Notes: generated from the letters alone by a model not told the origin. Shown: positions 54,592-64,000, counted from the first letter of the stretch. The stretch: 64,000 nucleotides of DNA from Firmicutes bacterium UBA5389 (GCA_002409965.1 DHON01000112.1:363-64362), one strand, 5' to 3'. Made by a program: numbers and translations.

Positions 54592-57253
54592 CAACCTCAC
54601 CCTCCGGGGAAGACGTTTCCACAACACGCGCGTCTATCCCTGCCACGCCTGCCATTCCTGCATCCGCCGTTGCCTTCGCCAACCGGGCCACGAACACCGT
54701 CATATCGTCTCTGGACGGCTTCTGCACACCTCCACCCCGCGTGGGCGTTCCGGCCCTGGCCCAGTTCATCACCGTCTGCGCCACACTCGACGGGCAGCCG
54801 TCCGGGGCCCGCTGGATGACGCGCGCTAGCTCAGCATCGACTTCGGGCAGGTCGCTCTGGCCCTCGGTCACTCCGTCTGTAGCCAGCACGATGATGTCGC
54901 CCTCTTCGAGGGTATGATGGAAACTCGCAGTACGGGCAGGAATCGACACGCCGGCCGGCGCAGACGGCGCGCCGATGGCCGTTACGCGTGAGCCGCGCCT
55001 GATATAGGCAGGCGGAGCCCCCGCCTTGATCATCTCGGCATCGCCACTGTAGAGATCAACGACCACAACATCCAGCGTGGCGAAGGGGTCGGAGGCTGGG
55101 CGCACCGACATGAGGGCGTTCACAGTCTCCACTGCGAACGCGGCGTCCAGGCCAGTCTGGAGCAGCCTGGCCAAAGCCGACACCGTAGCCTGGCTCTGGG
55201 CCGATGCGACCCGGCCCACGCCCATCCCGTCTGAGATGAGCACTGCGACCCTGCCATCGCCCAGACTGACCACACTGTGATAGTCCCCGCTAACATCATT
55301 CTCAGTCCTCGGCACCGAGAGCGCCTCCGTCTCCAGCGCATACCGACACGCGGGCAACAGACGCACACTGCACTCGGCCGTTGTCGGCCGCCGGGGGGCG
55401 CAAGAAGAGCGCTGGACATCCCCAACCAACATGGAGCGTCCTACCACTCCGGAAACAGCCGGAGCCATGGTGTGGACGCACTCGCCGGCACACTCGCACG
55501 CGCGATCGCACTCTGCCCTTACCACCTGCACCTGGAGCCCTCCCCGCCCAGTGTTGGACACGCTCACACACTTGGTCTCGATGCCGGCTCGCTTGAGGCG
55601 CCCGCGGATGGCGCGCTCAGCCTCTTCGTTGGACGCCATCGCCGACTGCGACTCGAACGCCGCGCGGGTTAGGGCGTGGGCGACGCCGGCTGTCTGCAGC
55701 GACAAGATGGCCGCGGCCGCCTCCATCGGCATGGAAAACGAAGCCTCCCTTGTAGGCTGCGCCGCCGGGGCAACCAACAGCGGCCCCACGACGCAAGCGG
55801 CCGCCCTGGCCAGCGCCTCGCGGCGCGAACACCGGCCCACTAGCCCCCGGGGCAGTCCGGCTGCATCAATCTCACCGAATAGCTCAGCAAGGGCCAGTGC
55901 ATCCACGATCTCTCGATAGGTACGGAAGAATAGCTCCTTCCAGCATGAATTGTAGGACGCGCAGCCGGAGCATGCCCGAGCTCTGACAGCCGCGACTGAT
56001 GAGGCTATGTCGCGCGGCCGTTCGTCCAGATCCTCCCCGTGGTCAGCCGCAGCCGACTCGCCCGCCGCCGAGTTCACGGTGCCGAACGGCGCCCCGCCAT
56101 ATGCGAGCGACAGGTCCTGGAAGACTCTCGCAGTCGCAAGCAGCCTCTCGTACACCAGATGGTGCACCCGGGCGCGGCACTCATCCTGACGTCCCGCGGC
56201 ATGGGCCTCAAGCGGAAGCCTCCAGGCGATTTCCCCCACCCACCTAGCCGGGGTCGCCATCAGAGCGACCGCAGCCATGGATGCCTCGACGAGGAACCCA
56301 GTCAGTTCGCCGGGCGTGCCGAACTGCCTCCCGAAGAACATCGCCGACAGCAAAATGGCAGGGGCAGCGAGGCCTCTGCTCCGTCTGCCCACGATCCCGG
56401 ATACAGCCCCCGCGGCCGCGGCGGCGCCGACAATGGCCCCCGGCACATCGCCGGCCGCGGACATGGCCAACCCGGCCGCGCCTCCTGCTATGGCCCCGGC
56501 GCCGGGGCCCGCCATGATGCCTGAGACCGCCGACAAGTAGAAAGCCGCAATTGCCCCCAAAGACACACCCGAGAAGGAGATTCGGTCAAGCCCGGCGCAC
56601 GCGATCCCAGCGCCGAGAAGCAGCGATGCGACATCCAGTCGCGAAGGCAGGCGCGGATCGCCGCCCCCCGGGCTCCGCCACGCCAGTGCCGCCGGGACAA
56701 TGACGGCGGCTGCAGCGCCGGCAAGCGCCGCTTCGGACAGGGCTACTACAGGCAGGTGCACGCCCTGACCTGCGATGATCTGGGCGAGCGCCGCTCCGGT
56801 GCCAGACGCAAGAAACACGCACGTCCCCGCCAACCATCCCGTCCATTTTCGAACGCCTCCCGGAAGCGCCAAAAGAAGAGCAGACGATATGGACAGGGCC
56901 ATCACCGCCACAGGCCCGCCCGCAAATGCACTACCGATGAACGCGCCCGCGATCGCGGGCATGACGCGCGCTGCATCGCTGTTGCATGACGCCGCGGCGG
57001 CCCCGACAGCCACTATCCCAAAAGGAGAATAGGCGCCAAGCAACCTGGCAGTACCGGCCAGGAAGCCTGCGGCGCCTATTGCCATGGGCCCTAGGGCCCA
57101 GAGAAAACGCGAGAGGCGCAGGCCGCGCGAACCACGCGCGCGCTGCGGGATGCGTGGGGCGCGTGGGGCGCGTGGGGTGTGCGCTGCGCTGGGTCTGCCG
57201 CCCGATGGCGGTCTTCGCTGTCTTCGGAATACACCCACGCGGTCGTCTATCAT
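54578..57253 (-). CDS. spoIIE: Stage II sporulation protein E (SpoIIE)
   Basis: An 891-residue protein. A basic Pro/Arg-rich head is followed by about ten membrane helices (roughly 60-320), a central cytoplasmic region with Cys-rich CSGCASYNSCWKELFF, and a C-terminal PP2C phosphatase (GDYHSVVSLGDGRVAVLISDGMGVG, DVVVVDLYSGDAEMIKAG, ILATDGVTEGQ, DDMTVFVARL). It localises to the asymmetric septum and dephosphorylates SpoIIAA, activating sigma-F in the forespore. ATG 57253 has GGAGGG nine bases upstream. Its presence is the best marker that this organism forms endospores. Confidence 0.96.
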   Translation of the reverse strand: MIDDRVGVFRRQRRPPSGGRPSAAHTPRAPRAPRIPQRARGSRGLRLSRFLWALGPMAIGAAGFLAGTARLLGAYSPFGIVAVGAAAASCNSDAARVMPAIAGAFIGSAFAGGPVAVMALSISSALLLALPGGVRKWTGWLAGTCVFLASGTGAALAQIIAGQGVHLPVVALSEAALAGAAAAVIVPAALAWRSPGGGDPRLPSRLDVASLLLGAGIACAGLDRISFSGVSLGAIAAFYLSAVSGIMAGPGAGAIAGGAAGLAMSAAGDVPGAIVGAAAAAGAVSGIVGRRSRGLAAPAILLSAMFFGRQFGTPGELTGFLVEASMAAVALMATPARWVGEIAWRLPLEAHAAGRQDECRARVHHLVYERLLATARVFQDLSLAYGGAPFGTVNSAAGESAAADHGEDLDERPRDIASSVAAVRARACSGCASYNSCWKELFFRTYREIVDALALAELFGEIDAAGLPRGLVGRCSRREALARAAACVVGPLLVAPAAQPTREASFSMPMEAAAAILSLQTAGVAHALTRAAFESQSAMASNEEAERAIRGRLKRAGIETKCVSVSNTGRGGLQVQVVRAECDRACECAGECVHTMAPAVSGVVGRSMLVGDVQRSSCAPRRPTTAECSVRLLPACRYALETEALSVPRTENDVSGDYHSVVSLGDGRVAVLISDGMGVGRVASAQSQATVSALARLLQTGLDAAFAVETVNALMSVRPASDPFATLDVVVVDLYSGDAEMIKAGAPPAYIRRGSRVTAIGAPSAPAGVSIPARTASFHHTLEEGDIIVLATDGVTEGQSDLPEVDAELARVIQRAPDGCPSSVAQTVMNWARAGTPTRGGGVQKPSRDDMTVFVARLAKATADAGMAGVAGIDARVVETSSPEGEVDEPQ
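57142..57180. repeat. Short GC-rich tandem repeat in the spoIIE N-terminal region
   Basis: Units like GCGTGGGGC are repeated three to four times around 57150-57178, encoding the RAPRAPRI-type basic stretch just before the first membrane helix. Slippage could vary the linker length without breaking frame only when whole 9-base units change. Confidence 0.6.
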
Positions 57254-57398
57254 CCGTGCCACCCTCCGGTGTATGTAGGCGCCGCCCCCCGCCGGCAGCA
57301 TTCCTCACACACACTGCGTTGATGCCTCGGATGATTCTAACACGCAAGCAGCGTGAAACATGTAGATTGGTCTAGGGGCGGCCCATGAAAAGACGACA

Positions 57399-58772
57399 TC
57401 AAATGTGTACTGCTCGCCCCATAACCGCCTCCGCCGCCTCCGCCGTGGATTCGGCCAGAGTAGGATGGGCGTGAATGGTGTGCTCGATGTCTTCCAGTTT
57501 GAGGCGGCGCGACACGGCCAAGGCAATCTCAGCAATGAGATCGGACGCGTGCGCGCCAACAACCTGACCCCCGATCACCCGACCGGCGCTGTCGACGATG
57601 ATCTTGACGAATCCCTCCGGCGCGCCCATAGCCATCGCCTTGCCTGATGCCAGGAAGGGGAACTTGCCCACTCTGTGGTCGATGCCCGACTCGAGCGCGC
57701 TCCGCTCCGACACGCCCACCACGGCAATCTCCGGGTTCGTGAATATGCAGTTCGGGACGGCGTAATACTCCATGCTGCGGTTCTGGCCAGCCGCGTTGGC
57801 TGCCACTGCAAGGCCTTGTGCAGAAGCAACGTGAGCCAGTTGCGACTTGCCGGTGACATCGCCGATCGCCCAGATCCCTGCCACGTTAGTCCGCATGCGC
57901 GAATCCACGACGATCTCTCCGGAATTGCCGGTCTCGACGCCTACATCGGAAGCGCCGACTCCGCCTGTAGTCGAGCGACGCCCCACCGACAGCACGCCCT
58001 TCTCGGCCGCTAGCGTCTTTCCGTTCTCGCAAGCCGCTTCAACTCGGCCGTCCGCGACCTTCACTTCAGTTATCTTCGTCCCGGTGTGTATCCTAATACC
58101 TCGTTTCGCGAAGGCCGTGCGCACCACAGCAGCCACATCGTCATCGACCATAGGCAGTATGCTGGGCATTATGTCGACCAGAGTGACCTCACAGCCGAAC
58201 GCGCGAAAGATACTGGCGAATTCGCATCCGATCACCCCGGCCCCCACGATCAGCATGCTCTCCGGCAGTTCCTTCAGCTTCAGGACATCCTCGCTGGTAA
58301 GCATGTTGACTCCATCATACCCGAACATCCTCGGGGCAATGGGCTCAGACCCTGTGGCGATCACAATGGTGCGTGCTTCCAGCCGCGTGGTCGACCCGTC
58401 CAAGGCCGTCGCCTCAACCGCGCGCGTGCCGGCCAGCGTGCCAACGCCGCTCAATACGTCGATCTTGCGTCTCTTAAGCAACAAGCCGATGCCGCCGCGA
58501 AGCCTCGCAACCACCCTGTCTTTCCTAGCCATCACACGGGCGAAATCCACCCGCGCTTCTGGGATGACGAGCCCCAGATCCGCGCCGCGGCTCACCGCAT
58601 CCATGACATCCGCTGTGTGGGCAAGAGCCTTCGTGGGTATGCAACCTCGATTGAGGCACGTGCCTCCGAGCTGACCTTTCTCTACGAGCGCCACCGACAG
58701 GCCGTTCTGGGCGGCTCTGATGGCGCATACGTAACCCCCTGGACCTCCGCCGATTATCACGATATCGTGCAT
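57399..58772 (-). CDS. lpdA: Dihydrolipoamide dehydrogenase
   Basis: A 457-residue disulfide oxidoreductase. FAD motif IGGGPGGYVCAIRAAQNG, redox pair GGTCLNRGC (Cys 39 and 44), NAD motif IVGAGVIGCEFASIFRAFG, GIWAIGDVTG, and the C-terminal HAHPTLAES with the active His. It reoxidises the lipoyl arm of GcvH (L protein of glycine cleavage) and possibly other complexes. ATG 58772 is fixed by AGGAGG nine bases upstream; longer reading is antisense noise. It is divergent from gcvT by about 207 bases, in which I see no clear riboswitch. Confidence 0.96.
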   Translation of the reverse strand: MHDIVIIGGGPGGYVCAIRAAQNGLSVALVEKGQLGGTCLNRGCIPTKALAHTADVMDAVSRGADLGLVIPEARVDFARVMARKDRVVARLRGGIGLLLKRRKIDVLSGVGTLAGTRAVEATALDGSTTRLEARTIVIATGSEPIAPRMFGYDGVNMLTSEDVLKLKELPESMLIVGAGVIGCEFASIFRAFGCEVTLVDIMPSILPMVDDDVAAVVRTAFAKRGIRIHTGTKITEVKVADGRVEAACENGKTLAAEKGVLSVGRRSTTGGVGASDVGVETGNSGEIVVDSRMRTNVAGIWAIGDVTGKSQLAHVASAQGLAVAANAAGQNRSMEYYAVPNCIFTNPEIAVVGVSERSALESGIDHRVGKFPFLASGKAMAMGAPEGFVKIIVDSAGRVIGGQVVGAHASDLIAEIALAVSRRLKLEDIEHTIHAHPTLAESTAEAAEAVMGRAVHI

Positions 58773-58979
58773 AGTCTTGATCCTCCTAGTTACTGGCCGC
58801 TGATGACAGTCGCAAGCCTGCCGTTGTATTCGTCCCTTAGGGTGCCCGTTCCTCCCGCTCTGCGGCTCAACCGCCCCGAGCTGCCGCTCGGCCGGTCGGC
58901 GAAGAGGAGAAGGACTTTGCATAGGCACAATGAATTAGAAGTAGGCAGCATGTTGTCAGCGAAAAAAGGAGGTGGCGTG

Positions 58980-60089
58980 ATGTCGGAACTCCGCAAGACC
59001 CCACTATATGAAGCGCACGTGAAAGCAGGAGGGCGGATAGTGGACTTCGGCGGCTGGGCTCTTCCCGTGCAGTATTCCGGCATTCTCGAGGAACACCGGG
59101 CGGTGAGGGAGAAGGCAGGGCTGTTTGACGTGTCGCACATGGGCGAGGTTCACCTGACCGGACCGGACGCCCTGCCGTTCATCCAGCGCCTGGTGACCAA
59201 TGACTGTTCGAAGATGCAGGTGCGGCAGATCGTCTACAGCCCCATGTGCTACCCTGACGGCGGCGTGGTCGACGACATACTAATCTACCGAGTATGCGAG
59301 AATGACTACTGGTTGGTAGTTAATGCCTCCAACACAGGCAAGGACTACGACTGGATCTTGCGCAATATCTCAGGATATGATGCGACAGTCAAGAATATCT
59401 CTTCGCAGGTGGCGCAGATAGCGATACAGGGCCCGGCAGCGCAGACCATACTGCAGAGGAACGCCGCGGACGACCTGGACTCGATCAAGTTCTTCTGGTG
59501 CCTTCCCGCGGCGACGATAGCCGGGCGGAAGTGCCTAGTATCGCGCACTGGATACACAGGTGAAGACGGTTTTGAGATCTACTGCAAGCCCGAAGACGCC
59601 CGCCATATCTGGGATACTCTCCTGGAGTCGGGCAAGGCCGACGGGCTGATCCCCGCGGGCCTGGGCGCCCGCGACTCACTCCGCTTTGAGGCGGCTCTGC
59701 CCCTGTACGGGCATGAGATCTCGCAGTCCATTTCGCCTCTCCAGGGCAATCTGGGCTTCTTCGTGAAACTCGACAAACCCGATTTCATCGGGCGCGAGGC
59801 GCTCACGGCCGCAAAGCAGCAGGGGCTGGCCTCCCGGGTGGTCGGCCTGGAGCTTGCCGGCCGCGGCGTGCCGCGCGAGGGCTACCCTGTGCTGGCCGCA
59901 GGCCAGGAGATCGGTCGGGTCACGTCCGGAATGTTCTCGCCAACGTTTGGTCGGGGCCTCGCAATGGCCCTGGTATCCACAGAATATGCCAAGGCTGGAA
60001 CGGAGCTCGCCATCGATATCCGGGGCAAAGCCGTGCCGGTCCGAGTGGTCAAAACTCCATTCTACAAAAAGGCTTACAGGAAGGGGTAG
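58980..60089 (+). CDS. gcvT: Glycine cleavage system T protein (aminomethyltransferase)
   Basis: A 369-residue protein. GGRIVDFGGWALPVQYSGI, GLFDVSHMGEV, YSPMCYPDGGVVDDILIYR and RTGYTGEDGFEIYC are family hallmarks of the THF-binding fold. It releases ammonia from the aminomethyl-lipoyl arm and makes 5,10-methylene-THF. ATG 58980 is fixed by GGAGG (58968-58972) seven bases upstream; the frame is open far upstream but is antisense to lpdA. No glycine riboswitch is evident before it. Confidence 0.97.
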   Translation: MSELRKTPLYEAHVKAGGRIVDFGGWALPVQYSGILEEHRAVREKAGLFDVSHMGEVHLTGPDALPFIQRLVTNDCSKMQVRQIVYSPMCYPDGGVVDDILIYRVCENDYWLVVNASNTGKDYDWILRNISGYDATVKNISSQVAQIAIQGPAAQTILQRNAADDLDSIKFFWCLPAATIAGRKCLVSRTGYTGEDGFEIYCKPEDARHIWDTLLESGKADGLIPAGLGARDSLRFEAALPLYGHEISQSISPLQGNLGFFVKLDKPDFIGREALTAAKQQGLASRVVGLELAGRGVPREGYPVLAAGQEIGRVTSGMFSPTFGRGLAMALVSTEYAKAGTELAIDIRGKAVPVRVVKTPFYKKAYRKG

Positions 60090-60096
60090 ATCGGAA

Positions 60097-60477
60097 ATGT
60101 CTTCAGTGAAGTACACTCGCGAGCACGAATGGGTCAAGGTCGAAGAGAACATAGCCACCATCGGCATCACCGACTTCGCCGTGCAGGAACTGGGGGACCT
60201 GGTGTACGTGGAACTACCTGCGCCGGGCGAAAAGATCCGGGCTGGCGAAAGACTCGCAGCGGTGGAATCGGTGAAGGCCGCGTCGGACGTGTTCGCCCCT
60301 GTGTCAGGCGAGGTCGTAGAGGCCAACGAGGCGCTCGAGGACGAGGCCGGTCTTCTGAATGAGAGCCCTATGGGCGAAGGGTGGATCGCCCGATTGGAAA
60401 TGAGCGACCCTTCCGAGTTGGACGCCCTCATGGACCGCGCCCAGTATGACGAGTTCGTGAAGGAGGCCGGCCACTGA
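60097..60477 (+). CDS. gcvH: Glycine cleavage system H protein
   Basis: A 126-residue lipoyl-carrier. YTREHEWVKVEENIATIGITDFAVQELGDLVYVELP is the family core; the lipoyl lysine is K60 in ESVKAASD. It shuttles the aminomethyl group between P, T and L proteins. ATG 60097 sits 7 bases after gcvT with an AAGGGGT site, and its stop overlaps the gcvPA start. Confidence 0.97.
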   Translation: MSSVKYTREHEWVKVEENIATIGITDFAVQELGDLVYVELPAPGEKIRAGERLAAVESVKAASDVFAPVSGEVVEANEALEDEAGLLNESPMGEGWIARLEMSDPSELDALMDRAQYDEFVKEAGH

Positions 60478-61835
60478 TGGGCTCGCCGCACAGGTTCATC
60501 CCCAATACTGAGGCCGATGTGCAGGCGATGCTCGAGGTGGTGGGCGCAAGCCGCATCGACGACCTCTTCGCCGACATTCCACAGGAGTTCCGTCTGACGC
60601 GCCCGCTGGCCATGCCGGCGGCGCTCACTGAACCCGAACTCATGTCGGAGCTATCGCGTCTTTCGTCGAAGTGCGCCAACGCCGACGAGTGCGCGTGCTA
60701 CCTCGGGGCCGGGATCTACGACCACTACATTCCAAGCGTGATCGATCACATGATCAGCCGCGGCGAGTTCTACACCGCCTATACCCCCTATCAAGCTGAG
60801 GTGAGCCAGGGCACACTGCAGGCGATCTTCGAGTATCAGACCATGATCTCGGAGCTGACCGGCATGGAGGTATCCAACGCGTCCATGTACGACGCTGGCA
60901 CCGGCACGGCCGAGGCGGCCATCATGGCATGCGCCTCCACCAGACGCAGCAAGGTGCTGGTATCGAAGGCAGTCAACCCCAGGTACCGGCAGGTTCTGCA
61001 GACCTACGCCGCCCCGCGCGGCATAGACGTGACGGAAGTCGACTTCTGCAAAAGTCGCGGCGTCACCCCGGTTTCGCAAGTGCCGGCTTCCCTCGCTGAA
61101 GACGCTGCTTGCCTCATAGTCCAGTCGCCCAACTATTTCGGCATCGTGGAGGAGATGGACCAGCTGGGCGAGGCTGTTCACGCGGGAGGCGGACTTCTTG
61201 TGGCGGTGGTAAACCCGATCTCGCTGGGCATTCTGGCTCCTCCGGGGTCCTACGGCGCCGACATCGCCGTGGGAGAGGGGCAGCCCATGGGGATATCCAT
61301 GAGCTTCGGCGGACCGCTCTTGGGGTTCTTCGCAACCACAAGCAAACTGATGCGCAAGATGCCGGGGCGGCTGGTTGGACAGACAGTGGACGATGCCGGG
61401 CGGCGCGGGTTCGCGCTCACACTTCAGGCGCGCGAACAGCATATCCGGCGCGAGAGCGCCACCAGCAATATCTGCTCCAACGAGGCCCTGTGCGCGCTGG
61501 CTTCCACGATATACATGAGCTTGATGGGGCCGGCAGGCATGCGGAAGGTAGCGGAAATCTGCACATACAGAGCCCACTACCTGCGGGATCGGATGGAGTC
61601 CATCGCCGGATTCCAGATCCCGCTCTCCGGGCCGTTCTTCAACGAGTTCGTTGTGCGCTCTTCAATGCCATGCGATGACATGAACGAGGAGCTCCTGGCA
61701 GCCGGGATAATCGGCGGCAAGACCATCGAGCCCGAGTACCCGGAGCTTTCAGGGTGCACGCTGTGGGCGGTTACCGAGAAGCGCACTCGGGAACAGCTCG
61801 ACACACTCATTCGGGAACTGGAGGTGCTAGCATGA
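60477..61835 (+). CDS. gcvPA: Glycine dehydrogenase (decarboxylating) subunit 1
   Basis: A 452-residue PLP-fold subunit without the PLP lysine. [51 protein letters not shown] text is typical, as are [12 protein letters not shown] and [20 protein letters not shown]. It forms the alpha2-beta2 P protein with GcvPB, decarboxylating glycine. The ATG overlaps the gcvH stop by one base and AGGAGG lies 10 bases upstream. Confidence 0.97.
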   Translation: MGSPHRFIPNTEADVQAMLEVVGASRIDDLFADIPQEFRLTRPLAMPAALTEPELMSELSRLSSKCANADECACYLGAGIYDHYIPSVIDHMISRGEFYTAYTPYQAEVSQGTLQAIFEYQTMISELTGMEVSNASMYDAGTGTAEAAIMACASTRRSKVLVSKAVNPRYRQVLQTYAAPRGIDVTEVDFCKSRGVTPVSQVPASLAEDAACLIVQSPNYFGIVEEMDQLGEAVHAGGGLLVAVVNPISLGILAPPGSYGADIAVGEGQPMGISMSFGGPLLGFFATTSKLMRKMPGRLVGQTVDDAGRRGFALTLQAREQHIRRESATSNICSNEALCALASTIYMSLMGPAGMRKVAEICTYRAHYLRDRMESIAGFQIPLSGPFFNEFVVRSSMPCDDMNEELLAAGIIGGKTIEPEYPELSGCTLWAVTEKRTREQLDTLIRELEVLA

Positions 61836-63298
61836 GAGGCCCGCAGCCGCTTATCTTCGAACTGTCGTCGCCAGGGCGGACCGCCATCAGCCTTCCGGCC
61901 CCGGAGGTGCCCACTCCAGATCTGGCTTCGTTCCTCCCCAAGCAGGTGCTCAGGCACGAGCCTTTGGGACTGCCCGAAGTGAGCGAGGTCGACGTAGTTA
62001 GGCATTTCGTCAACCTGTCGCAGCTCAACCACTCTGTAGACACCGGGTTCTACCCGCTGGGTTCGTGCACCATGAAGTACAATCCCAAGGTGAACGAGGA
62101 CGCCGCGCGCATGCCGGGATTCGCGCTGATCCACCCGGACCAGGACGAGGCGACTGTGCAAGGGGCCATGGAGCTCCTTCACTCCATGGACAACTACCTC
62201 TCCGAGCTGTGCGGGATGAGTCGTTTCACCTTCCAGCCTGCAGCCGGAGCCCACGGAGAGATCACCGGTCTGTTCATAATCCGAGCATACCACGGATCAA
62301 GGGGTGAACACCGCACACGCGTGCTCGTGCCCGACTCGGCTCATGGCACCAACCCTGCCAGCGCCGCTAGCGCCGGAATGGAGATCGTAGTAGTCAAGTC
62401 GGACGAGCGAGGCAACGTAGACGTGGACGACCTTCGGTCGAAGGTCGGGCCGGAGACGGCGGCCCTTATGCTCACCAACCCCAACACCCTGGGCCTGTTC
62501 GAGGAGAATGTACGCGAAATCGCAGCGCTGGTCCACGGGTGCGGCGCGCTGCTCTACTACGACGGCGCCAACGCCAACGCGATAATGGGCAAATCGCGCC
62601 CGGGCGACATGGGCTTCGATGTCGTGCACCTCAACGTGCACAAGACCCTGTCCACACCGCACGGAGGCGGAGGCCCCGGGGCCGGCCCGGTAGGGGTCAA
62701 GGCATTCCTCGAGCCGTTCCTGCCGGCGCCCCTGGTTAAGTTGGAGGAAGAAACAGGGATGTACGTGTGGGACTACGATAGGCCCCAGTCCATCGGACGG
62801 GTCCACTCGTTCAACGGCAACTTCGGCGTAGTGGTCAAGGCCTGGGCCTACATCCGGTCCATGGGGCCCAACGGCCTCAGAGCCGCAAGTGAACACGCAG
62901 TCCTTGCCGCCAACTACATCATGCGGAAGCTCCAGCCCTACTATGATCTCCCGTACGACCGTGACTGCAAGCACGAGTGCGTGCTGGCCGGCACGCGGCA
63001 GAAGCGGGAACACGGAGTGCGCACGCTGGACATCGCCAAGCGCCTGCTGGACTTCGGGTTCCACGCTCCGACGATCTACTTCCCGCTCATCGTGGACGAG
63101 GCGTTCATGATCGAGCCCACTGAGACCGAGAGCCGGGAGACGCTGGACGAGTTCATCGACGCGATGATCCGGATCGCAAAGGAAGCCGAAACCCATCCTG
63201 AGGTGCTACACGATGCACCGCATCATACGCCCGTCGGTCGGCTGGACGAAACCCAGGCCGCTAGGAAGCCGATCCTGCGCTACACCCGAGAATCGTAG
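61832..63298 (+). CDS. gcvPB: Glycine dehydrogenase (decarboxylating) subunit 2
   Basis: A 488-residue PLP subunit. [35 protein letters not shown] and the PLP lysine in [18 protein letters not shown] (K271). It completes the P protein. ATG 61832 has GGAGG seven bases upstream and overlaps the gcvPA stop (ATGA). The C terminus past residue 460 is a variable tail. Confidence 0.97.
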   Translation: MRGPQPLIFELSSPGRTAISLPAPEVPTPDLASFLPKQVLRHEPLGLPEVSEVDVVRHFVNLSQLNHSVDTGFYPLGSCTMKYNPKVNEDAARMPGFALIHPDQDEATVQGAMELLHSMDNYLSELCGMSRFTFQPAAGAHGEITGLFIIRAYHGSRGEHRTRVLVPDSAHGTNPASAASAGMEIVVVKSDERGNVDVDDLRSKVGPETAALMLTNPNTLGLFEENVREIAALVHGCGALLYYDGANANAIMGKSRPGDMGFDVVHLNVHKTLSTPHGGGGPGAGPVGVKAFLEPFLPAPLVKLEEETGMYVWDYDRPQSIGRVHSFNGNFGVVVKAWAYIRSMGPNGLRAASEHAVLAANYIMRKLQPYYDLPYDRDCKHECVLAGTRQKREHGVRTLDIAKRLLDFGFHAPTIYFPLIVDEAFMIEPTETESRETLDEFIDAMIRIAKEAETHPEVLHDAPHHTPVGRLDETQAARKPILRYTRES

Positions 63299-63370
63299 GG
63301 AACAGCGCGCAATCGCGAGGGATCGCAAGCCGCAGGGTCCGCCGGCAACGTGCACCAAAGGCGACAGCCG

Positions 63371-63440
63371 GTCAACTAGTGGAGAACCGTTGACACCTCG
63401 CTGCCGAGGAGTCAGCGGTTCTCTCAGCATCAGTCTGAGA
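63371..63440 (+). promoter_or_regulatory. Competing hairpins between gcvPB and the radical SAM gene
   Basis: Three helices share bases. (A) GTCAAC 63371-63376 with GTTGAC 63389-63394. (B) A long stem over 63382-63423: GAGAACCG/CGGTTCTC, TGAC/GTCA and CCTCG/CGAGG around a CTGC tetraloop. (C) TCTCAG 63422-63427 with CTGAGA 63435-63440. A and B exclude each other, as do B and C at their margin. No U tract follows, so control would be at translation or stability rather than intrinsic termination. Confidence 0.5.
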
Positions 63441-63477
63441 ATCAGTCCAGGTATTGGCCCAGAGGAGCGGACATGAC

Positions 63478-64000
63478 ATGGCACACGACGAGTTGAACAA
63501 GATCAGAGTATCAGCCGGCACCGCGAGCGTCCTGGGGCTTTCGCCCATTGCGTCGTTCGACGAACCGACCTGCGCGTATATTATGGTAGGCGAACGATGC
63601 GCCCATGACTGCGCCTTCTGCGCCCAGGCGCGCGGCAGCGCGGCATCGGCCGACAAGCTCTCCAGAGTGACGTGGCCGGAGTTCGCAGCGGATGACCTGG
63701 CCCGGGCCCTCGGCGCCGCGGCCGGCGCGGGCAGTGTGCAGAGGGCCTGCGCGCAGGTGGTGGGCTCGCCCGGGGCGTTCGCGAGATCGCTCGCCGCCGT
63801 GAAGTTGCTCCGAAGCGCGGCCGGGACGGATGTGCCTGTGAGCGTGTCGTACTCGGCCACGGCCAGAAGCCAGCAGGTCGCGGCGCTGATCGAAGCCGGC
63901 GCCGACAGGGTCGCCCTTCCCATAGATGCCTGCAACCAGCGACTATACCGCGAGATCAAGGGACACGACATGTCGCGGGCGCTCGATCTGATAGGCGAGT
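63478..64000 (+). CDS. BioB-like radical SAM protein, probable LipS-type lipoyl synthase (3' end outside window)
   Basis: The frame is open from ATG 63478 to the window end (174 codons seen). The N terminus reads VSAGTASVLGL, and the radical SAM cluster motif is CAHDCAFC, with Ala before the Cys and CAFCAQARGS after it, as in BioB-related enzymes. GAGGAG lies 10 bases upstream. Following gcvPB directly, it fits LipS1/LipS2 lipoyl synthases, which replace LipA in some anaerobes and archaea and are often next to gcv genes; LipS2 is my preferred guess. Biotin synthase is the alternative, but no bio genes are near. Confidence 0.75.
   Translation, partial: MAHDELNKIRVSAGTASVLGLSPIASFDEPTCAYIMVGERCAHDCAFCAQARGSAASADKLSRVTWPEFAADDLARALGAAAGAGSVQRACAQVVGSPGAFARSLAAVKLLRSAAGTDVPVSVSYSATARSQQVAALIEAGADRVALPIDACNQRLYREIKGHDMSRALDLIGE

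Noticed and set aside
57253..57267. GGGTGGCACGG before spoIIE, resembling the T-box antiterminator consensus
   Set aside because: Only the short GGGTGG core matches; there is no Stem I, specifier loop or terminator upstream, and it serves simply as the GGAGGG ribosome binding site.
58773..58979. Possible glycine riboswitch before gcvT
   Set aside because: I looked for the paired glycine aptamer cores on both strands between lpdA and gcvT and found neither; only the gcvT ribosome binding site is clear.

Overview
The window reads as chromosomal DNA of a high-GC, endospore-forming member of the Bacillota (Firmicutes). The evidence is a spoIIE-tilS-ftsH block, strong AGGAGG-type ribosome binding sites before almost every gene with frequent GTG/TTG starts, split glycine dehydrogenase subunits (gcvPA/gcvPB), a clostridial-type folP with a long N-terminal extension, and a sodium-pumping methylmalonyl-CoA decarboxylase. 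I see no phage, insertion sequence, CRISPR array or rRNA. One tRNA-Leu(CAG) lies at the left edge, cut by the window start. The genus cannot be fixed from the sequence; an anaerobic Clostridia- or Limnochordia-like lineage is my inference.

Layout. 1-1017: tRNA-Leu and a methyltransferase. 1108-9509 (minus): a four-carbon sugar-acid operon with a DeoR regulator, a DUF1537 acid-sugar kinase, a PdxA2-type dehydrogenase and a TRAP transporter, followed by a GlcD-type flavoprotein and PanB. 9746-14636: a TPR protein, an ArsR + Zn/Cd P-type ATPase pair with a perfect 12-2-12 operator, and an exported HEAT-like protein. 14744-19462 (minus): glpK, two FAD oxidoreductases and a DUF1667 protein for glycerol, behind an attenuator-like leader. 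19658-25528: a TetR regulator, a promoter/small ORF/terminator unit of unknown role, rsgA, an IolB-like protein, an exported alpha/beta hydrolase and threonine aldolase. 25707-33564: methylmalonyl-CoA decarboxylase (mmdADCB, plus) facing methylmalonyl-CoA mutase, MeaB and epimerase (minus), together a succinyl-CoA to propionyl-CoA route coupled to Na+ export.

33679-36696: copper ATPase CopA divergent from an unusual ferritin-like protein with a Pro/Met/Cys-rich tail. 36807-42834 (minus): a tight run of PAP2 phosphatase, birA, folB, folP, cyclodeaminase, hutI and glutamate formimidoyltransferase. 43099-45979 (plus): a Fur-family regulator with a CbiMQO metal importer. 45957-50599 (minus): hutU, hutH and an ADP-ribosylglycohydrolase-family protein. 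50832-57253 (minus): ftsH (with a 16-codon upstream ORF overlapping its start), tilS and spoIIE. 57399-64000: lpdA (minus) divergent from gcvT-gcvH-gcvPA-gcvPB and a truncated BioB-like radical SAM gene, probably a LipS-type lipoyl synthase.

Physiologically the genes describe an amino-acid and small-acid degrader. Histidine goes to glutamate plus one-carbon units on folate, threonine and glycine feed the glycine cleavage system, and glycerol and D-threonate-like acids enter at DHAP. Methylmalonyl-CoA decarboxylation supplies a sodium gradient. Local genes supply some cofactors: folP/folB for folate, birA for biotinylation of MmdC, and the LipS-like protein plus lpdA for the lipoyl arm of GcvH. 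The least explained parts are the CopA-linked Pro/Met/Cys protein, the structured transcript before rsgA, the ftsH upstream ORF, the glpK leader and the competing hairpins between gcvPB and the radical SAM gene.
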